From: Siphonodentalium dalli
Taxonomy: Eukaryota; Mollusca; Scaphopoda; Gadilida; Siphonodentaliidae
NCBI GenBank assembly: GCA_032622095.1
Contig: CP136066.1
Location: forward strand, 48,212,911-48,276,910
DNA length: 64,000 nucleotides
Direction of reading: 5' to 3'
Of the stretch, positions 12,213 to 23,733 are shown in pieces. The first letter of the stretch is position 1; each line of letters begins with the position of its first letter. The translations under genes and the position numbers were made by a program. The notes beneath the pieces are model-generated. The model saw only the letters and a list, made by a program, of their open reading frames with translations. It had not been told where the DNA came from and did not search any database.

Positions 12213-12690
12213 CCCTTTCAGTGCCAAGTCCGATTTTTGTATCAACCCATATACCCTGTGCCAATGCATTCTCTTATATATGCGAGTCGACAATAGGTCG
12301 CCTTGCATATATAAGAGAATGCATTGGCCTAACAATTTTTCATCATTTGTTATTATTTTTTACAATTTTAATAATGTTTTCTTATATTCTTTAACTCTTT
12401 CTGTGCCAGACTTATTTTGTAGGTTTAGTGCCAGGGAATCTTACGTTTTTCATGGGCATCAAAATTATTACTATGAATACTTGGTGATAGCTTTGAGTTA
12501 TAACATGCCCCTAAGATTTTATCCAGTTTGTTTTTAAATTCGCTATAGCATGCTTAAGCATACCCAAAATAATTCAACCCAAAAAAAAAAAATATAAAAA
12601 AAAAAAAAAATTTTTTTTATTTTTTTAGGGCCGATTTTATCGGCCCTGACACTCTACAGACCGTAAATTAGGCCCCTGGCATTGAAAGAG
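12213..12690 (+). mobile_element. piggyBac-type MITE with internal hairpin (copy D, diverged TIR)
   Basis: The ends are CCCTTTCAGTGCCA on the left and the complement of TGGCATTGAAAGAG on the right, flanked by TAAA (12209-12212) and TTAA (12691-12694). piggyBac elements are known to target TTAA and to have TIRs starting CCY. It holds one 69-bp hairpin (12260-12328) of the same family as the copies at 23396, 37362 and 63791. It also holds an A/T-run inverted stretch near 12590-12630 followed by GGGCCGATTTTATCGGCCC. An internal CTTTCTGTGCCAGAC block near 12400 suggests a second TIR-like end, hence possible nesting. Confidence 0.7.
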
Positions 12691-12889
12691 TTAATGGGTA
12701 TATATGGCGTTTAAAATATGGTAGGTAGGTAAACACGAACCACACATGTTTTTTTTTCTTTAACATAAAGGATGTATCGACCTATTTCGATAACAAAAGC
12801 TAAAATAATTTCAGCCTTCGAGCCACCACGGGGCTTTAGGGAATCCATGTATGTGCCGAAAATAACACGCGAACTAAGTACTTTTTTAC

Positions 12890-13180
12890 CTTTTTGTCTG
12901 TGACATCTTGAATCACCCACTCCTTTTGTGCCACACCAGTGTTCAATTTCGCATAGTCTGGTTTAAGCAGAGCACACATTTTTGTTTTGACATTGAAGCC
13001 GATCACTGTACAATCCACATGTCGTGTACACATATTCCGACATCTCATAATGTTTGACAGCTTTGTTTCAGTCAGAAAACCATGTTCCACGGATTGAAAA
13101 GGGTTGACACTTGCCCCGACTACATTGAAAAGGAGACCACACAATAATCCGAATTTAAACTGTCCCCCGAACCAATGCAT
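12890..13180 (-). CDS. First coding exon: signal peptide plus PAN/apple-like cysteine module
   Basis: Read on the minus strand, the chosen ATG (MHWFGGQFKFGLLCGLLF) gives a signal-peptide-like start: a short basic N-terminus, a hydrophobic core and a small residue near Ala-23. A cysteine pattern follows, CRNMCTRHVDCTVIGFN, then KTKMCALL, matching the C-x3-C-x5-C-x(n)-F-x(n)-C-x-L core of PAN/apple-like domains common in secreted invertebrate proteins. The frame runs into a consensus splice donor (AAAAG then GTAAAAAAG, last exon base 12890, phase 0). Downstream exons should lie at lower coordinates, but none is recognisable here. An in-frame ATG at 13201 and others further upstream are alternative starts. 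The frame upstream of the signal peptide lacks protein-like character. Function cannot be told beyond a probable secreted or extracellular adhesion/recognition module. Confidence 0.55.
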
Positions 13181-13201
13181 TGTGAACACTTTAATTGTCA
13201 T

Positions 13202-15960
13202 CACTTGAAGTGTTTTGCGTGTCAACATCTCATGTGAGTCCCATGCGTCAACGTTAAAATTGTCGCCGTATCCAAATGGTGACTGGAAACTCTGGTAATA
13301 TTGATATAGGAGAAATATTCCATGAAACACAGGAACGCCTTCTCCAAGGACGTGGGAGGTAAATTGACAGTTGATGTTTCTAACGCTGACACTGCGAACA
13401 CAGGGTGGAGGCGTTACCGGAATGCTGGTTTCCTTATGGGGGTGTTTCGAGAATTCCACTATATGGAGAGGATACGGAAAATAACGCCATGGTTAATAAA
13501 TTACAAAATCGTGCATTTTATGATAAAAGCACAAAACTTGGCATGCATATACTACATATCAAAATAGGACATTTTGGAGTTTATGCCAAGCTGGAAAATG
13601 CCCATACCGTTTTGACAAAAAAATCGTTTTTCTCTCAATTCCAAACAATTGTGTATCGTTATTACTCAGTTAATAACGCGATGTTGTAAGCACCTATTTG
13701 TGCTGAACAGGTATCGGACTGTATATCCACTGACTCGTGTGTGGCGGATACAATTGCGGCCATTTGTTTAAGAATCACTATTATTGGCCGCGTGTATCAA
13801 CATTTTATTGTGATATGTGTACATTTTTTATTCAAAGATGTAATTTGACAAGAACATTTAAACATTGATAAATCACTCTGCATATGTAAACATTTTAAGG
13901 ATTGCAAACAAAAAATATAGACTAGAAGATGATGGAATAGCCCAAATATAATTCAAAATCCCAATAGTATGCACATATAGGGGTTGTTAGAGCCTCGAAA
14001 CATACTACTAAATTCAGGGGAAATTCGAGATGAGCCGCGAGTTTCTATCAGTAACGACAAGATACACTTTAAGTCAACACGTACATGCGAAATGTCAATA
14101 GCATTGCTGGAATTCATTTGAATTAATGATGGTTTCTTGTTTGTGCGCTCGACAGCGTCTTGACTGTTCATACATGTGCACCACTTATGTTTAATCGATC
14201 CCGCGATGGCTGGTCCCGATAACTTGTATTAGAGCACAATCCCATTGTTACAATCGTTCCCCGATTCTTGGTAAAGCACAACAATTCCCAAGGCTGGCGA
14301 AGGAATAGTTCAGTGATTAATCCCATTGTTAGGCACACGCAACTCATAACACACAAATCGCACGGGTGCTTTAAAGTGGGACCAGTCCGCGTTGTTTCGG
14401 ACATATCTATTCACATTCACCGGCGATCAGTGCATAGTAATCACGTTGTTGAGCGTGGCTAACCGGCTATTGTGTCCAATCGCGGTCAGTGTACGGATAT
14501 CGCGTCGTGGTCAACAAACGCTCAACGGCGGATTTCCAGTTAATTGCATTATGTGGGGTCAATTGTGCTCTAAGTCGGTCAGAGCACGTGAATAGTACTT
14601 TACCAGAATAACTCTCGTCTTCGACTCGATTGATTCTGGTAAAGAACAATTCTTATGCTCCAACCATTACTAAGATGTCAACTAAGAACTACGACCCGTT
14701 CAATGGACCAATACATTCAGAAATGGTGAGGTCTCGATCTGCCGACGGCTAGTGTTTCCGGGGGTACCTGCACGAGGTGTCGATAATCACTTTGTTCAAT
14801 CGTTTGCCACTTATAGTCTATTCCTCATTTCTTTTGGGGTTTTAATGGTTTGTCCTCTTTACTTTTGGGGTTTTAATGACTTGTCACATCTTGGGTTTTG
14901 TAACTTTGGCGCTGATTCAATGTTGATATTAGGAAATAATCTGTTTCATCTTTTATTTATTTATTTATTTATTTTAGCAAAAAGTTAATAACATATATAC
15001 AAGGAGACACAGGCATAACAGATACACGACAATAGTTTAACAAAAACTCAATGACGAACTAATTCAGCGATAGAATGTCGAAGAGACGCGTTCACCGCCC
15101 GATATTTTCTCCTTTGTGGTTGAACACCGCCGCCGCCAGTAAGTTTCATTGTGATCGATTATGTGTATGCCTGCCCTTTCTTAATGTGGTGGATCGTGTT
15201 TGGATATGGTTGGTGTTGATACTGCTATGAAACCTTGAAGCTTTCTGCACTGTATCAAAGACTGAATAATGAATATTATCAAATGGAACGCTCTTTATGG
15301 TCTGGTGTTTTTTTTCCGAAGAATTCACGCTCTGTATAGGAATGTGTGTATGATACCTGCAGTACAGGCAATAATAAGAAAATGCATGTGTCGTATCTGG
15401 TCGGAATCAGCTAGATGATTGTGTTGATTCTTTGCAGAACAATCTATGTCGTTCTTTGTGTTGATGTGGGCACCACAGTCATTCTTACGATACACCCAGT
15501 GGACAGTTAATGAATGAACGTATTTATACAAAACAAATATGGTGAATGAGCGATCCCCAAAAATCCCGTTACAAAACAACAGTTTACTACTATATCACTG
15601 GGTGAACACGAAAATCACTCATCTGTCGACGACTCATTTGAAAAGCATTCAGGCGGCATGCTAAAATAACACTGGGAGCAAACTGTTATTTAATTATACA
15701 GACTATAGGCGCGACACTCAAACTTTGCCCGCGATATTTCTGCAGACTCGTCGGCAAAGTGAGAACAAGAAAACCATAGTCAGAAATGGTAACGCCACCA
15801 AGATCATATTATTAGCCATAAATATAAATTATAATACAATTATTCTATAAACTAGCTTTCAAATTTTATGTGGGAAATTTGCATACTTCTATATTTCAAG
15901 TTTTCCCGTTTCTCGTGTTATACATTACTTTCTTCAAACTGTCTTCTTTATTACACAAGC
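13202..15960. other. Intergenic stretch, no gene recognised
   Basis: No frame shows convincing protein features; open frames here are 60-94 codons and overlap one another on both strands. A (TTTA)n microsatellite lies at 14952-14975. CTGGTAAAG(C/A)ACAA(C)AATT-like blocks occur twice (14269, 14634), and ATAAAGAGCGT occurs on the minus strand near 15288. Otherwise nothing nameable. Confidence 0.45.
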
Positions 15961-16520
15961 TGATGGGCCCGACTTCGTCCGGGATGTTTCCCATCTGATT
16001 TCCGGCGAAAGGCGCGATTTGACCTTCAATTGACTATTTCGAAAGTCAAGGTCGGGTCAGGGTCATGATTTGACACGTCCAAAACACCCCCACCGGAGAA
16101 AAGTACCACTAGGTATCAAATTTCGTCGAATTCCGTCCGTTTTACCCCACTTGACCTTTAATTAACAATTTTGAAGGTCAAGGTAAGGTCGGAGTCATGA
16201 TCTGACCCGTCCAAAACACTCCCCCGACAAAAGTACCCATAGGTATCAAATTTCGTCGAAATCCATCCGTTTTACCCGATTTGACCTTTGATTGGCCACA
16301 TTGAAGGTCAAGGTCACGCCGATGTCACGATTTGACCCGTTCAAAACACTCCCCGAACAAAAGTATCCCTAGGTATAAAATTTCGCCGAAATATGTCCGT
16401 TTTACCCAAATTGACCTTGCATTGACAGTTTTAAAGGTCAAGGTCAGGTCGGGGTCACGATTTGACCCGTCCAAAACACTTCCCGGACACAAATACCCAT
16501 AAGTATCAAATTACGTTGAA
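15961..16520 (-). mobile_element. Small Helitron-like element, family 1, inverted copy
   Basis: The complement of the family 1 terminal hairpin, CCCGACTTCGTCCGGG, is at 15968-15983. It is followed by four units of about 130 bp (starting near 16020, 16150, 16281, 16411), each with TTGACCTT(n), GAAGGTCAAGGTC, GATTTGACCCGTCCAAAACAC and AGGTATCAAATTTCGTCGAA blocks. These are the reverse complement of the 587-1196 element. The expected CTAG end on this strand is mutated and the 5' end is unclear, so the copy is older or truncated. Confidence 0.6.
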
Positions 16521-16592
16521 ATCTATGGAAAGCCGAAGAGGACATGTTAGTTGCTAATTGCTAGATATACGACGCACGACTTGTCGCGGTAT

Positions 16593-16746
16593 TTTAAAGG
16601 TGTTTCAAACTAGGAGATAGAAGGATTCTGCGTTTCAAATGGTGAAGAATTATAGTAATTTATTCAAATTTTATGGCATAAATTGTTATTAAAACCGTAT
16701 ATACTATAACAAAAATGAATGACTCGAAAATTAAGTGGGCCTTTAA
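16593..16746 (-). mobile_element. Short TTAAAGG-ended repeat, copy 1
   Basis: The reverse complement runs TTAAAGGCCCACTTAATTTT, CGAGTCA, ACGGTTTTAATAA, TATGCCATAAAAT, ATAATTCnTCACCATTTG. The same order occurs at 47932-48085 on the plus strand. It is a non-coding interspersed repeat, probably a MITE; its far end is not sharply defined. Confidence 0.55.
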
Positions 16747-16899
16747 ACAAAGTCACAATTGCAGTTAGGCTCATCTCATACTCGTTTAATCAGCGATATT
16801 CTGCTGCGCAGTTTGTTATAGTTCCCAGTATTCATTGGGCGTTATAGACCCACTGTTATAATTCGCCTTTAGCAGGCGTACTCTTGCCTCAGATTATTG

Positions 16900-17770
16900 A
16901 GATATTAGGTCACACGTAATGACATTAAATCGCATGGAAACATAGCAATTGTGTGGGCTGCTTGGCGTGAATATTTAATGAGAAATAAAGTCATACGTAA
17001 TGACATTAAACTCAAGAAAACCCGCGAAAACAAAACAAAATCACATTTAATGTTTTAAGTTATTTCCTTCATAAAAAGAATCTTCGTGATAATGAACCCT
17101 CGCAATACTTTAGAATATAGATTTAACCTTAAAATAACAAAAACCTTCGGAATACAGAACCTTCGGAATAACGAACCTTCTGATTGGTGAACCTTCGGAA
17201 TAGCCAACATTCAGAGAAATTTCGGAATAGTGGACATTCTGGATAGTGAACCTTCGGAATAGAGACATGCCCCCAATATTCATATTATATGCCCAGAGTT
17301 CAAAGGTATGGGCCCATAAAATCCTAAATTTGGCCCTTAAAATATTGAACTCCAAATTGGAGCCCACACAGAACATCACTTAAGTCAACTGTACCTGTGT
17401 CATGTCCCAATGCGGGAGGGTCCACAATATACCACAATATTCATATTATATGCCAAGAATTCAAAAGTATGGGCCCACGTAATGACATTAAATCTCAAGA
17501 AAACCCGCGAAAACAAAACAAAATCACATTTAATGTTCTAAGTTAAGTTATTTCCTCCTGTATCTGTATCGGTATGCGCGCAGGATCAGTTCGGATGTGA
17601 GCACACACTCCGTAAAAAGAATCTTTGTGATATTGAACCCTCTCAAATTAGTCTCAATACTTTAGAATATAGAATTAACCTAAAAATAACAAAAACCTTC
17701 GGAATAGAGAACATTCGGAATATCGGATCTTCGGGATAGCGAACCTTCATAATAGAAACATGCCCCCACA
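16900..17770 (+). repeat. Local duplication with CCTTCGGAATAG minisatellites
   Basis: Two direct segments (about 16990-17290 and 17470-17765) share ACGTAATGACATTAAA, CTCAAGAAAACCCGCGAAAA, TCACATTTAATGTT, AAAAAGAATCTT and AACAAAAACCTTCGGAAT in order. Each ends in a short run of degenerate GAACCTTCGGAATAGC units (about 17140-17265 and 17690-17755). The second segment carries an extra block of roughly 60 bp (17553-17612). The minus-strand frame through the minisatellite (YSEG repeats) is not considered a gene. Confidence 0.7.
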
Positions 17771-17970
17771 AGTACACCAGTGACGTAAACACATGTGCTA
17801 ATCTGTGTTGTACTATCGTGACTCTATCGGTACGATTTATACTCAGTACGAAATAACCATAATAATACAGTCGCCCAGTGGATTATCGATCGACCACAGA
17901 ATATGAAAATCTGCGTACCAAGAAACACCACGGTGTGGCGTAATGATAAGCCTATATTAACGCCTCTAGT

Positions 17971-18264
17971 AAGTGCCGATTCTATCGTATTGCCAAGCCA
18001 AATTTCGGCAAAGAATATTTTATTTCACTTGAAAATCAGAAAACTGTGGCGTGCCTGATGCAAGTCCGTATACGCATGCAACCATAGATTGCACATGGAA
18101 CCTTAATACATTAAACGAGGCTTCATCGTGAAGGTGAAATTTGATTGTGATTCTATGAGGCCCAGAATTACGGAGGGATCAATTGAGATAGTGTTGCGCA
18201 GTGGTCTCATTTACAATTCTTCAAAGTATGTGTCCTTAGTTGCTTAGAAGGTGTGGTTTTGGGG
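17971..18264 (+). repeat. Left member of a ~290-bp direct repeat flanking a LINE
   Basis: It is nearly identical to 20073-20365: I count three substitutions in the first 280 bases (at the ATCG/ACCG, AAATTTG/AAGTTTG and TTCTATG/TTATATG positions), with loss of match at a G-run near the end. The match starts sharply at AAGTGCCGATTCTA in both. It contains no coding and borders the 3' tail of the LINE directly. Confidence 0.93.
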
Positions 18265-20072
18265 GAGAGAGAGATGTTTTATTGCCTCATAGAAGGAGGT
18301 ATATGTGTACAAGTATATACATGTTTATGAATACAGTAGTGACATTCAAACTATATCAATTTCATAAGTGAGGAATCCTACCGGCGAGAGTAAATCCAGG
18401 AATGAAAATGTAGGAATTCCGAATATATTTATGATTTTATACCAGAATTCATTTCTGAGTTCATGTATGTGCGGACAGAAGCAATGGAGGTACATGTGTG
18501 ACATGAGGTCAGAGTATTGGCACCCACAATGCTTGCAAAATGCGTTGTTGTCATGTGTCGTCCTGGAGATGATGTTTGCCATACAGAGAGCTTTAGCTTT
18601 GCACTTTGGGTGTTCCCTGCATAGTAGCCAGCCTCTCCAGATGGACATAGGACATGATTTAGCCATCCGAAAGAAATTCAGTGATTCGTTTGTCGAATCA
18701 CACCATGGTGCTTGATATGCGAAGTTGTTGATCTTCTCTTTTACAATTTCTTTCAATTGTTTCTGTGATGGAAACAACCCAGAATCAAGAAAATTTGTGA
18801 CGTAATCAATGAGATCATATGCGTGCAGGTTTGTGAAGATATCCGTCGCAAAGTCAGACAGGTGCCGTTTATAGAGGAGGTGGCCATGAACATTGAACAT
18901 AAACACTCTTAGAGCATCGCGATGAGTGTTTGGCAGATTTATTAGTGTTCCCAAGAATAAAAGTTTTTTTCCGGTCTACTTCGACATGCAGTGATGTTAA
19001 ACCAAGTAATGACAGTGAAAGTTATGTACTTGTTCTAGTAGGCAGACATTGAATATGTTTTATACACATGTGATAGACTCTCTCAAGTTGCAGAATTTGT
19101 GTGTTTGTCAGGCCATACCACATTTCACATCCATATAATGCCTTTGGGATTACTACACATTTCCAGATTTCAATAGCAGATGAAGGAGTCAGGAATTTGG
19201 TGATTGGCGATCGGCATGCACCGAAAAATGTCCTTCTTAGCATTTCGCATGCTCTGTCAATATTTCGAGATCTATCGATCCGACCGATTATTTTGAGGGA
19301 TACCAAGGTGAATAATGTCTTTGACTTCCTTCAGAGTGTTCAGTCCGATAAACCATTTATGTTCTATCGTTGGAGCGTTTGAGCGTTTACGTGTGTCAAA
19401 GACAATAATTTCGCTTTTTGCAAATGAGTATTCAAATTTCCACGTTTTGCTGTACTTATAACATTAATTCAGAAGACTTTTTAAGCCACCTTCATAGTAA
19501 GAAAGAATGCAGACATCGTCGGCAGTTGTCGGACATGAACACGAGATTGAATCTATATGAGCACCCTCTGGTGGTCATGAGAGTTCTTGTAGGAGGTCGT
19601 CTATATAGACAAGGTACAAAAAAGGGGACAAACCGCCCCCTTGTCTTGTTCCTTGCTCTATGGTGAACGGCTCTGAAAAATTGCCAGCATATCGCACTTT
19701 GCTTTTGATCTCCGAGTACATGGCAGCAACATCTCTAAACATACGCCCTCCGATGCCTTTCTGCATTAACTTATAGATTAGTCCTTCGTGCCATACTCTG
19801 TCAAACGCTTTTTGGTAATCCAAAAATGCGGCGTATACTTTAGAGTTGTCGAGATGTGCATATTCCACAACATCTTGGAGTATATATGACGTTACTGTGC
19901 AACCAACCCCTTTCTAGAAACCATTCTGCAGACAGTTCGGAAAACCGGCGAACACATCGCATTTAAGAAGCCTGTCCAAAATAACCATCTCAAAAAGTTT
20001 ATACATTTATGGCAGTAAAGTTATGGCTCTGTAACTATCTGGGTTGTCGACAGGCTTGGGGTCACCCTTGAA
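18265..20072 (-). mobile_element. 5'-truncated, decayed LINE (reverse transcriptase to 3' tail)
   Basis: On the minus strand the sequence opens inside the reverse transcriptase (FKGDPKPVDNPDSYRAITLL), continues through the catalytic block AAFLDYQKAFDRVWHEG and the QGTRQGGGLSPFLYLVYIDD palm motif (19868-19575), then LYGCEMWYGLTNTQILQLER (19306-19022). It finishes with a C-terminal finger, CKHCGCQYSDLMSHMYLHC (18954-18346). Stops and frame changes separate these blocks, so the copy is dead. The 3' end, read on the minus strand, has AATAAAA followed by a CT-rich run at 18265-18285. The palm motif reads YIDD. Clade is not certain (I/Nimb or CR1-like). It lies exactly between the two 290-bp repeats. 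Confidence 0.85.
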
Positions 20073-20365
20073 AAGTGCCGATTCTACCGTATTGCCAAGC
20101 CAAATTTCGGCAAAGAATATTTTATTTCACTTGAAAATCAGAAAACTGTGGCGTGCCTGATGCAAGTCCGTATACGCATGCAACCATAGATTGCACATGG
20201 AACCTTAATACATTAAACGAGGCTTCATCGTGAAGGTGAAGTTTGATTGTGATTATATGAGGCCCAGAATTACGGAGGGATCAATTGAGATAGTGTTGCG
20301 CAGTGGTCTCATTTACAATTCTTCAAAGTATGTGTCCTTAGTTGCTTAGAAGGTGGGGTTTGGGG
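20073..20365 (+). repeat. Right member of the ~290-bp direct repeat flanking the LINE
   Basis: Partner of 17971-18264. Just downstream, at 20382-20435, a block matches the reverse complement of its own interior (around 20233-20282: GAAGGTGAAGTTTGATTGTG and ATTATATGAGGC), so the right copy carries an extra inverted segment that the left one lacks. Confidence 0.93.
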
Positions 20366-20726
20366 AGGGTGGCAATTTATACCTCCTTAATTCTATGCCT
20401 CATATAATCACAATAAAACTTCACCTTCAAAGGAGGTGCAGTTATAAATTCCAAGTATTACACCTCAACGGAGACATTCTAGACACGTCCCTGTAAATAC
20501 GTCTTAAATATAACTTTGCTCACCGCAATTCTGATATAGATGAGTCATCTCTCTTATCTTCATATATTTGTTCCAGCCACTATCGCAGAATTGGGCGTTT
20601 TACTGTTGACCGTCCATGAGGTTACTTTCGACAGAATGACTTGTACGCTGGCGAGTTCATATTAATCCCGTGCAACAAATTTAATTAATCGTCCGTTATC
20701 ACTGGATTTATATTTTTATCATCTAA
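20366..20726. other. Short intergenic stretch, inverted fragment of the flanking repeat only
   Basis: Contains the inverted piece of the 290-bp repeat at about 20382-20435 and otherwise AT-rich non-coding sequence. Confidence 0.5.
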
Positions 20727-20869
20727 ATTGGATAGATCATCTCATTCGTGTCTTCATAATTAAGACGTCCGGTGTGCGCGCTCGTGAGTAGAGTTTATCA
20801 CTCCCAAAACAAGACACACGCCGGCCGTCTTAATTATGAAGACACTCGTTGATATGATCTATCCAATAC
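20727..20869 (+). repeat. Foldback repeat with ~50-bp arms
   Basis: The left arm (TGGATAGATCATCTCATTCG, then TGTCTTCATAATTAAGACG) and the right arm (GCCGTCTTAATTATGAAGACA, then TATGATCTATCCA) are reverse complements with few mismatches, separated by about 35-40 bp. Likely a foldback MITE remnant. Confidence 0.8.
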
Positions 20870-22461
20870 ATAGACACGTTGTTTAATTTTAGCATGAATT
20901 AATTTTTAGCATTAGCTTTATCAATATCTATATTTGCGAATGTCTGTCTGTCTGTGTTCTATAGACATTCACGGGGGACCATGTTTAGACGACACCAAAG
21001 AGGTCTACCAGGAGTAACTTTTTCAGAGAAAGATAATGGTGCGGGTTAGAATTTTCTAAAGTGACGCTGTTGTTGTCAGGAGCAGAAAAGGTGGAGGGGG
21101 CAAAAAACTTTTTATCGCCGATATCCACCAAACTTATACACAATGATCTCCATGATATGACGAATCTAAGGATTTGGTTTAAATATGTCAAAAGTGGCGC
21201 CGTTCGAGTCAGGAGAGGTGAGGGGCACCAAACCTGATAAAATATATTGAGCACCGATTTCCACCAAATTGATGCACACTCTTCCCCACGATACTAGGAA
21301 TCTAATCGTGTGATTTAATGACGCCACATTAGTGCCGTTTGGGTGAGAGATGGGGGTGGGGGCACTAAATTTGATAAGAATTTGTTTAGTCGCTGATCAC
21401 CACCAAACTTATAATAATCATCTCCATTATATCAGGAGTCGAATGGTGTGACTTAAAGCTGTCAAATGTGGCGTCATTCGAGTCAGCGCTGCACGAAATG
21501 GAAGAGAGCCACCAAAACTGATAAAATATTTTTAGCACCGATTTCCACCAAATTGATACACTTTCTTATCCATGATATGAGGAATCTAATCATGTTATTT
21601 AAATACGCCAAGTTGGTGCCGTTTGGATGAGATATGGGGGCACTGAATTTGATACAAATCTACTTAATCGCCGATTTCTACCAATTGTATACATAGTCAT
21701 CTTCATAATGAGTTTAATTGTGTGGCTTAAAGATGACAAATGTGGGTTGCTTGATTCGGGGATAGGGAGGGGAGGGTAACAAAAAACTGCTAAAAATATG
21801 TTTAGCGCCAATTTCCACCAAATCCATACACGTTCTTCTCCAATGATATGAGGAATCAAATCGTGTGGGTTAAAGACGCCACATTTGGTGCCTATACATC
21901 TGCGATTGTCTGTCTGTTCTATAGAACTTCACGGGGGACCATCTGGAATCCTGGATGACACTAAACTTGTTTTGAGGACGATAATAGTGTGGGTCAAAAT
22001 TTTCTAAAGTGACGCTGTTGTTGTCAGGGTCAGAAAAGGGGAGGGGCAGAAACATGATGAAATATATTTGTCGCTGACTTCCACCAAACTTATACATAAT
22101 CATCATAATCATATATCGGCGTTCGAGTCAGGGTGCACGGATGGGGAGGGGCGCCAAAACTGATACAAATATGTTTAAGTTAGCACTAAATTCCATCAAA
22201 TTGATACCCGTTTTTATCCAATGATACGAGGAATCTAATCACGTGGGTTATCGACGGCACATTTGTGCATTTAGGTCAGGGGTGGAGAGTGGAGTGACAC
22301 TAAATGTTGATAATAATGTTTTAGTCGCCGATATCCACGAAAGTTAAATATAGTAATCTCCATAATTCGTTCTAAGCAATTTTTGGCGATCAAATTTCAG
22401 AACCTCGACAAATAGTGATCGATTTAAGTCACTTGAACAAATATCTTCTCCATTGTCATAT

Positions 22462-22722
22462 ATATAATAATAATAAATAATTTTTATATAGCGCTTTATC
22501 CCAGATGGCCAGAGCGCTGACATTCCTACTAGTACCCTGTCCTCTATCACACGTGATATACACACATCTATACACACCACATACCTATATACACATACAT
22601 CAAAATAATTAAACAAAATCTGAGATAACTTCCCCATAGTGAGCGCAGAATAATTCACTCTTTAACAAAGATTTGAATTCGGTCAGAGAGTTTGCAAATC
22701 TTGTGTCGTGTCTCAGTGAGGA
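22462..22722 (+). mobile_element. Interspersed repeat with (ATA)n start, nested in the Helitron
   Basis: Compared with the homologous part of copy 1 (around 5727-5745), about 260 bp are inserted after a TTGTCATATA block. The insert starts with an ATAATAATAAATAATTTTTA run, then TAGCGCTTTATCCCAGATGG and an AGCGCT repeat, and ends near CAGTGAGGACGG. This layout resembles marine-invertebrate repeats that begin with TAA/ATA runs followed by an AGCGCTTT block. The exact class is not known. Confidence 0.5.
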
Positions 22723-23395
22723 CGGGAATCAGGGCATTCATACATGTAGTGACCCAAAGAAACGGGTACATAGAAGAAAGCATTAACAGTTTATTTGTCC
22801 TTCTATTTAAGAGATACAGTTATTCTTGTAAACCGAGCGACCTTGAACAGTCAGAGGATGGCATGTTAGAATGACTTATGTATTATAACAAAATTTAGTC
22901 TTTCCTTTTTAATATATTTTTCAAAAAAAGATACAATTTGTCAAGAGAGATGAAAATTTATAGGCATGTTCAAAAATAGTGGTCACAGTTTGCAGTCAAA
23001 TTTATTTTCTTCTGCACGAGATAAAAGAAAACAGTCAGTAGCACATGACCTTTCACGATGCTTCAATAGTGGCATCTGACAAGGGCACATCAGCGCTATA
23101 CAGAGGATTTATTTATTTTTTTTGAATAATTAGCCAGTATAGCACCATGCATGAACAGAGGCGCACCTGTAAAATGTCTTTAAAACATCTGTATCTTCAT
23201 AGAGGTATGATAACCAGGTGTTCTCAAAATATTAGTCTAACCCACTAGATTGATTTATAAATCTCTACGTAAAACCTAGGTGTCGTATTTTGAACTAATG
23301 TTTATGTTTTGACCCAAATACAAATATTTAAAACCAAACAGAAAAACATAAACAAAACAAACATCAATTCAAACCACGTCGACTGTACGATTTAA

Positions 23396-23733
23396 CCCTT
23401 TACCCAACAAACCGGCCAAAAACGGCCAAATAAAGCTGCAACAGCCTAAATTATCTTGGGTCTGTCTCAATAAAACCATACAAATATGGATATCATTGGA
23501 ACCGGCTCATTGACCACATTGTGGTGGTTACAGTTATGCCCTGTGCCAATGCATTCTCTTATATATGCGAGTCGACCATAGGTCGCCTCGCATATATAAG
23601 AGAATGCATTGGCCTAAAAAAATGTGTTAATGTGTTAAGCCAATGCATTCTCTTATATATGCGAGGCGACCTATGGTCGACTCGCATATATAAGAGAATG
23701 CATTGGCACAGGGCCGTTCTGTTGGGTAAAGAG
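23396..23733 (+). mobile_element. piggyBac-type MITE with two opposed hairpins (copy A)
   Basis: TTAA flanks both sides (23392-23395, 23734-23737). The TIRs are CCCTTTACCCAACA on the left and the complement of TGTTGGGTAAAGAG on the right. Inside lie two 69-bp near-perfect palindromes (23545-23613 and 23639-23707) separated by only 25 bp, with arms containing GCCAATGCATTCTCTTATAT. The second hairpin is the reverse complement of the first, as shown by the position of the single arm mismatch (GAGTCGACC-ATA-GGTCGCCTC versus GAGGCGACC-TAT-GGTCGACTC). The element sits inside Helitron copy 2, so it is younger than that insertion. No coding. Confidence 0.88.

Noticed and set aside
17110-17379. 89-codon minus-strand frame with YSEG repeats
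   Set aside because: It is a translation of the degenerate CCTTCGGAATAG minisatellite.
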